A DNA stretch of 5,141 nucleotides, taken from an uncultured Clostridia bacterium (lineage in GTDB: Bacteria > Bacillota > Clostridia > Oscillospirales > CAG-272). The notes under the pieces are model-generated. The model was not told the DNA's origin. It was given only the letters and a program-made list of their open reading frames with translations, and did no database searches. Position numbers and translations under genes: made by a program. The stretch is taken from positions 1 to 5,141 of the forward strand of contig CAMZBE010000113.1 of NCBI GenBank assembly GCA_947304475.1, given 5' to 3'. Of the stretch, positions 4,908-5,141 are shown in pieces (positions within the stretch are counted from its first letter, which is position 1; each line of letters starts with the position of its first letter).

Positions 4908-5141
4908 ATGGGAAACGGAAACGAATACCGGTTTTACGGTTGGGAGACGGCGGACGTAAAGGATGCGCGGGGACTGACGCCCCGGGATTACTACGATCTG
5001 CTTTCGCACGTATGGTGCAGGGAGACCTGCGCCGCGCGGATGCGCGCCGATTGGTCGGAAGACAACAAGACCTGGGGACAGTGCACGATCACGGCGTTCC
5101 TTCTGCAGGATATCTACGGCGGCAAGGTGTACGGCGTGCCG
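4908..5141 (+). CDS. YunG-like hypothetical protein, N-terminal 78 residues (runs off right edge)
   Basis: An open frame starts at ATG 4908 and continues to the window end. Its RBS GGAAGGA (4897-4903) lies four bases upstream, and it has its own strong promoter. The visible protein is polar, with no signal peptide or membrane helix in the part seen. Residues about 41-76 (C-A-A-R-M-R-A-D-W, then N-K-T-W-G-Q-C-T-I-T-A-F-L-L-Q-D, then G-G-K-V-Y-G) resemble the Bacillus YunG group, in which a D-W...GQC...QD..GG pattern recurs; this is a comparison from memory. The function of that group is unknown to me. Cys37, Cys41 and Cys59 (in GQC) are visible; Cys59 could be a catalytic or structural residue, but nothing here proves it. 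The coding call is firm and the family call moderate. Confidence 0.75.
   Translation, partial: MGNGNEYRFYGWETADVKDARGLTPRDYYDLLSHVWCRETCAARMRADWSEDNKTWGQCTITAFLLQDIYGGKVYGVP

Noticed and set aside
4717..4959. Plus-strand open frame spanning the isomerase end and the next promoter
   Set aside because: It overlaps the isomerase, the promoter and dyad, and the YunG-like start in another frame, and has no RBS or recognisable motif.

Overview
The window is GC-rich, bacterial and densely coded, and probably comes from a GC-rich member of the Bacillota (Clostridia-like). Three things point there: the helicase architecture (a PD-(D/E)XK-like N-terminus fused to a DinG/Rad3-type iron-sulfur helicase, which I know mainly from Clostridia), the strong GGAGG-type ribosome binding sites, and a YunG-like protein at the right edge. 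The lineage is an inference. No base composition or codon statistics were computed.

Left part, minus strand (about 428 down to 1). One promoter serves two tandem tRNA-Val genes with anticodons CAC and GAC. A rho-independent terminator follows directly after the second tRNA. Only about ten bases beyond the terminator lies the RBS of a GTG-started EamA/DMT-type membrane transporter, which runs off the left edge. The transporter is easy to miss because it is partial and lies antisense to a spurious open frame.

Middle, plus strand (498-2849). A 783-residue superfamily 2 DNA helicase of the DinG/XPD type is transcribed divergently from the tRNAs. Its helicase motifs and four-cysteine iron-sulfur site look intact. 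Its N-terminal nuclease-like domain appears to have lost the catalytic residues.

Right part, plus strand (2883-5141). An extended -10 promoter drives a two-gene operon: a D-2-hydroxyacid dehydrogenase (2965-3981) and a TIM-barrel sugar isomerase/epimerase (3992-4813), with the second gene's RBS overlapping the first gene's stop codon. The pair suggests one catabolic or interconversion step on a sugar acid or polyol, substrate unknown. A second strong promoter follows within ten bases of the isomerase stop. It has an almost perfect 24-bp dyad at the expected transcription start, and leads to a partial YunG-like protein (4908 to the window end).

I see no clearly new multi-gene system. The points most worth a second look are the apparently dead nuclease domain of the helicase, the dyad/alternative-hairpin leader before the last gene, the terminator wedged in front of the transporter, and the altered cofactor pocket of the dehydrogenase.
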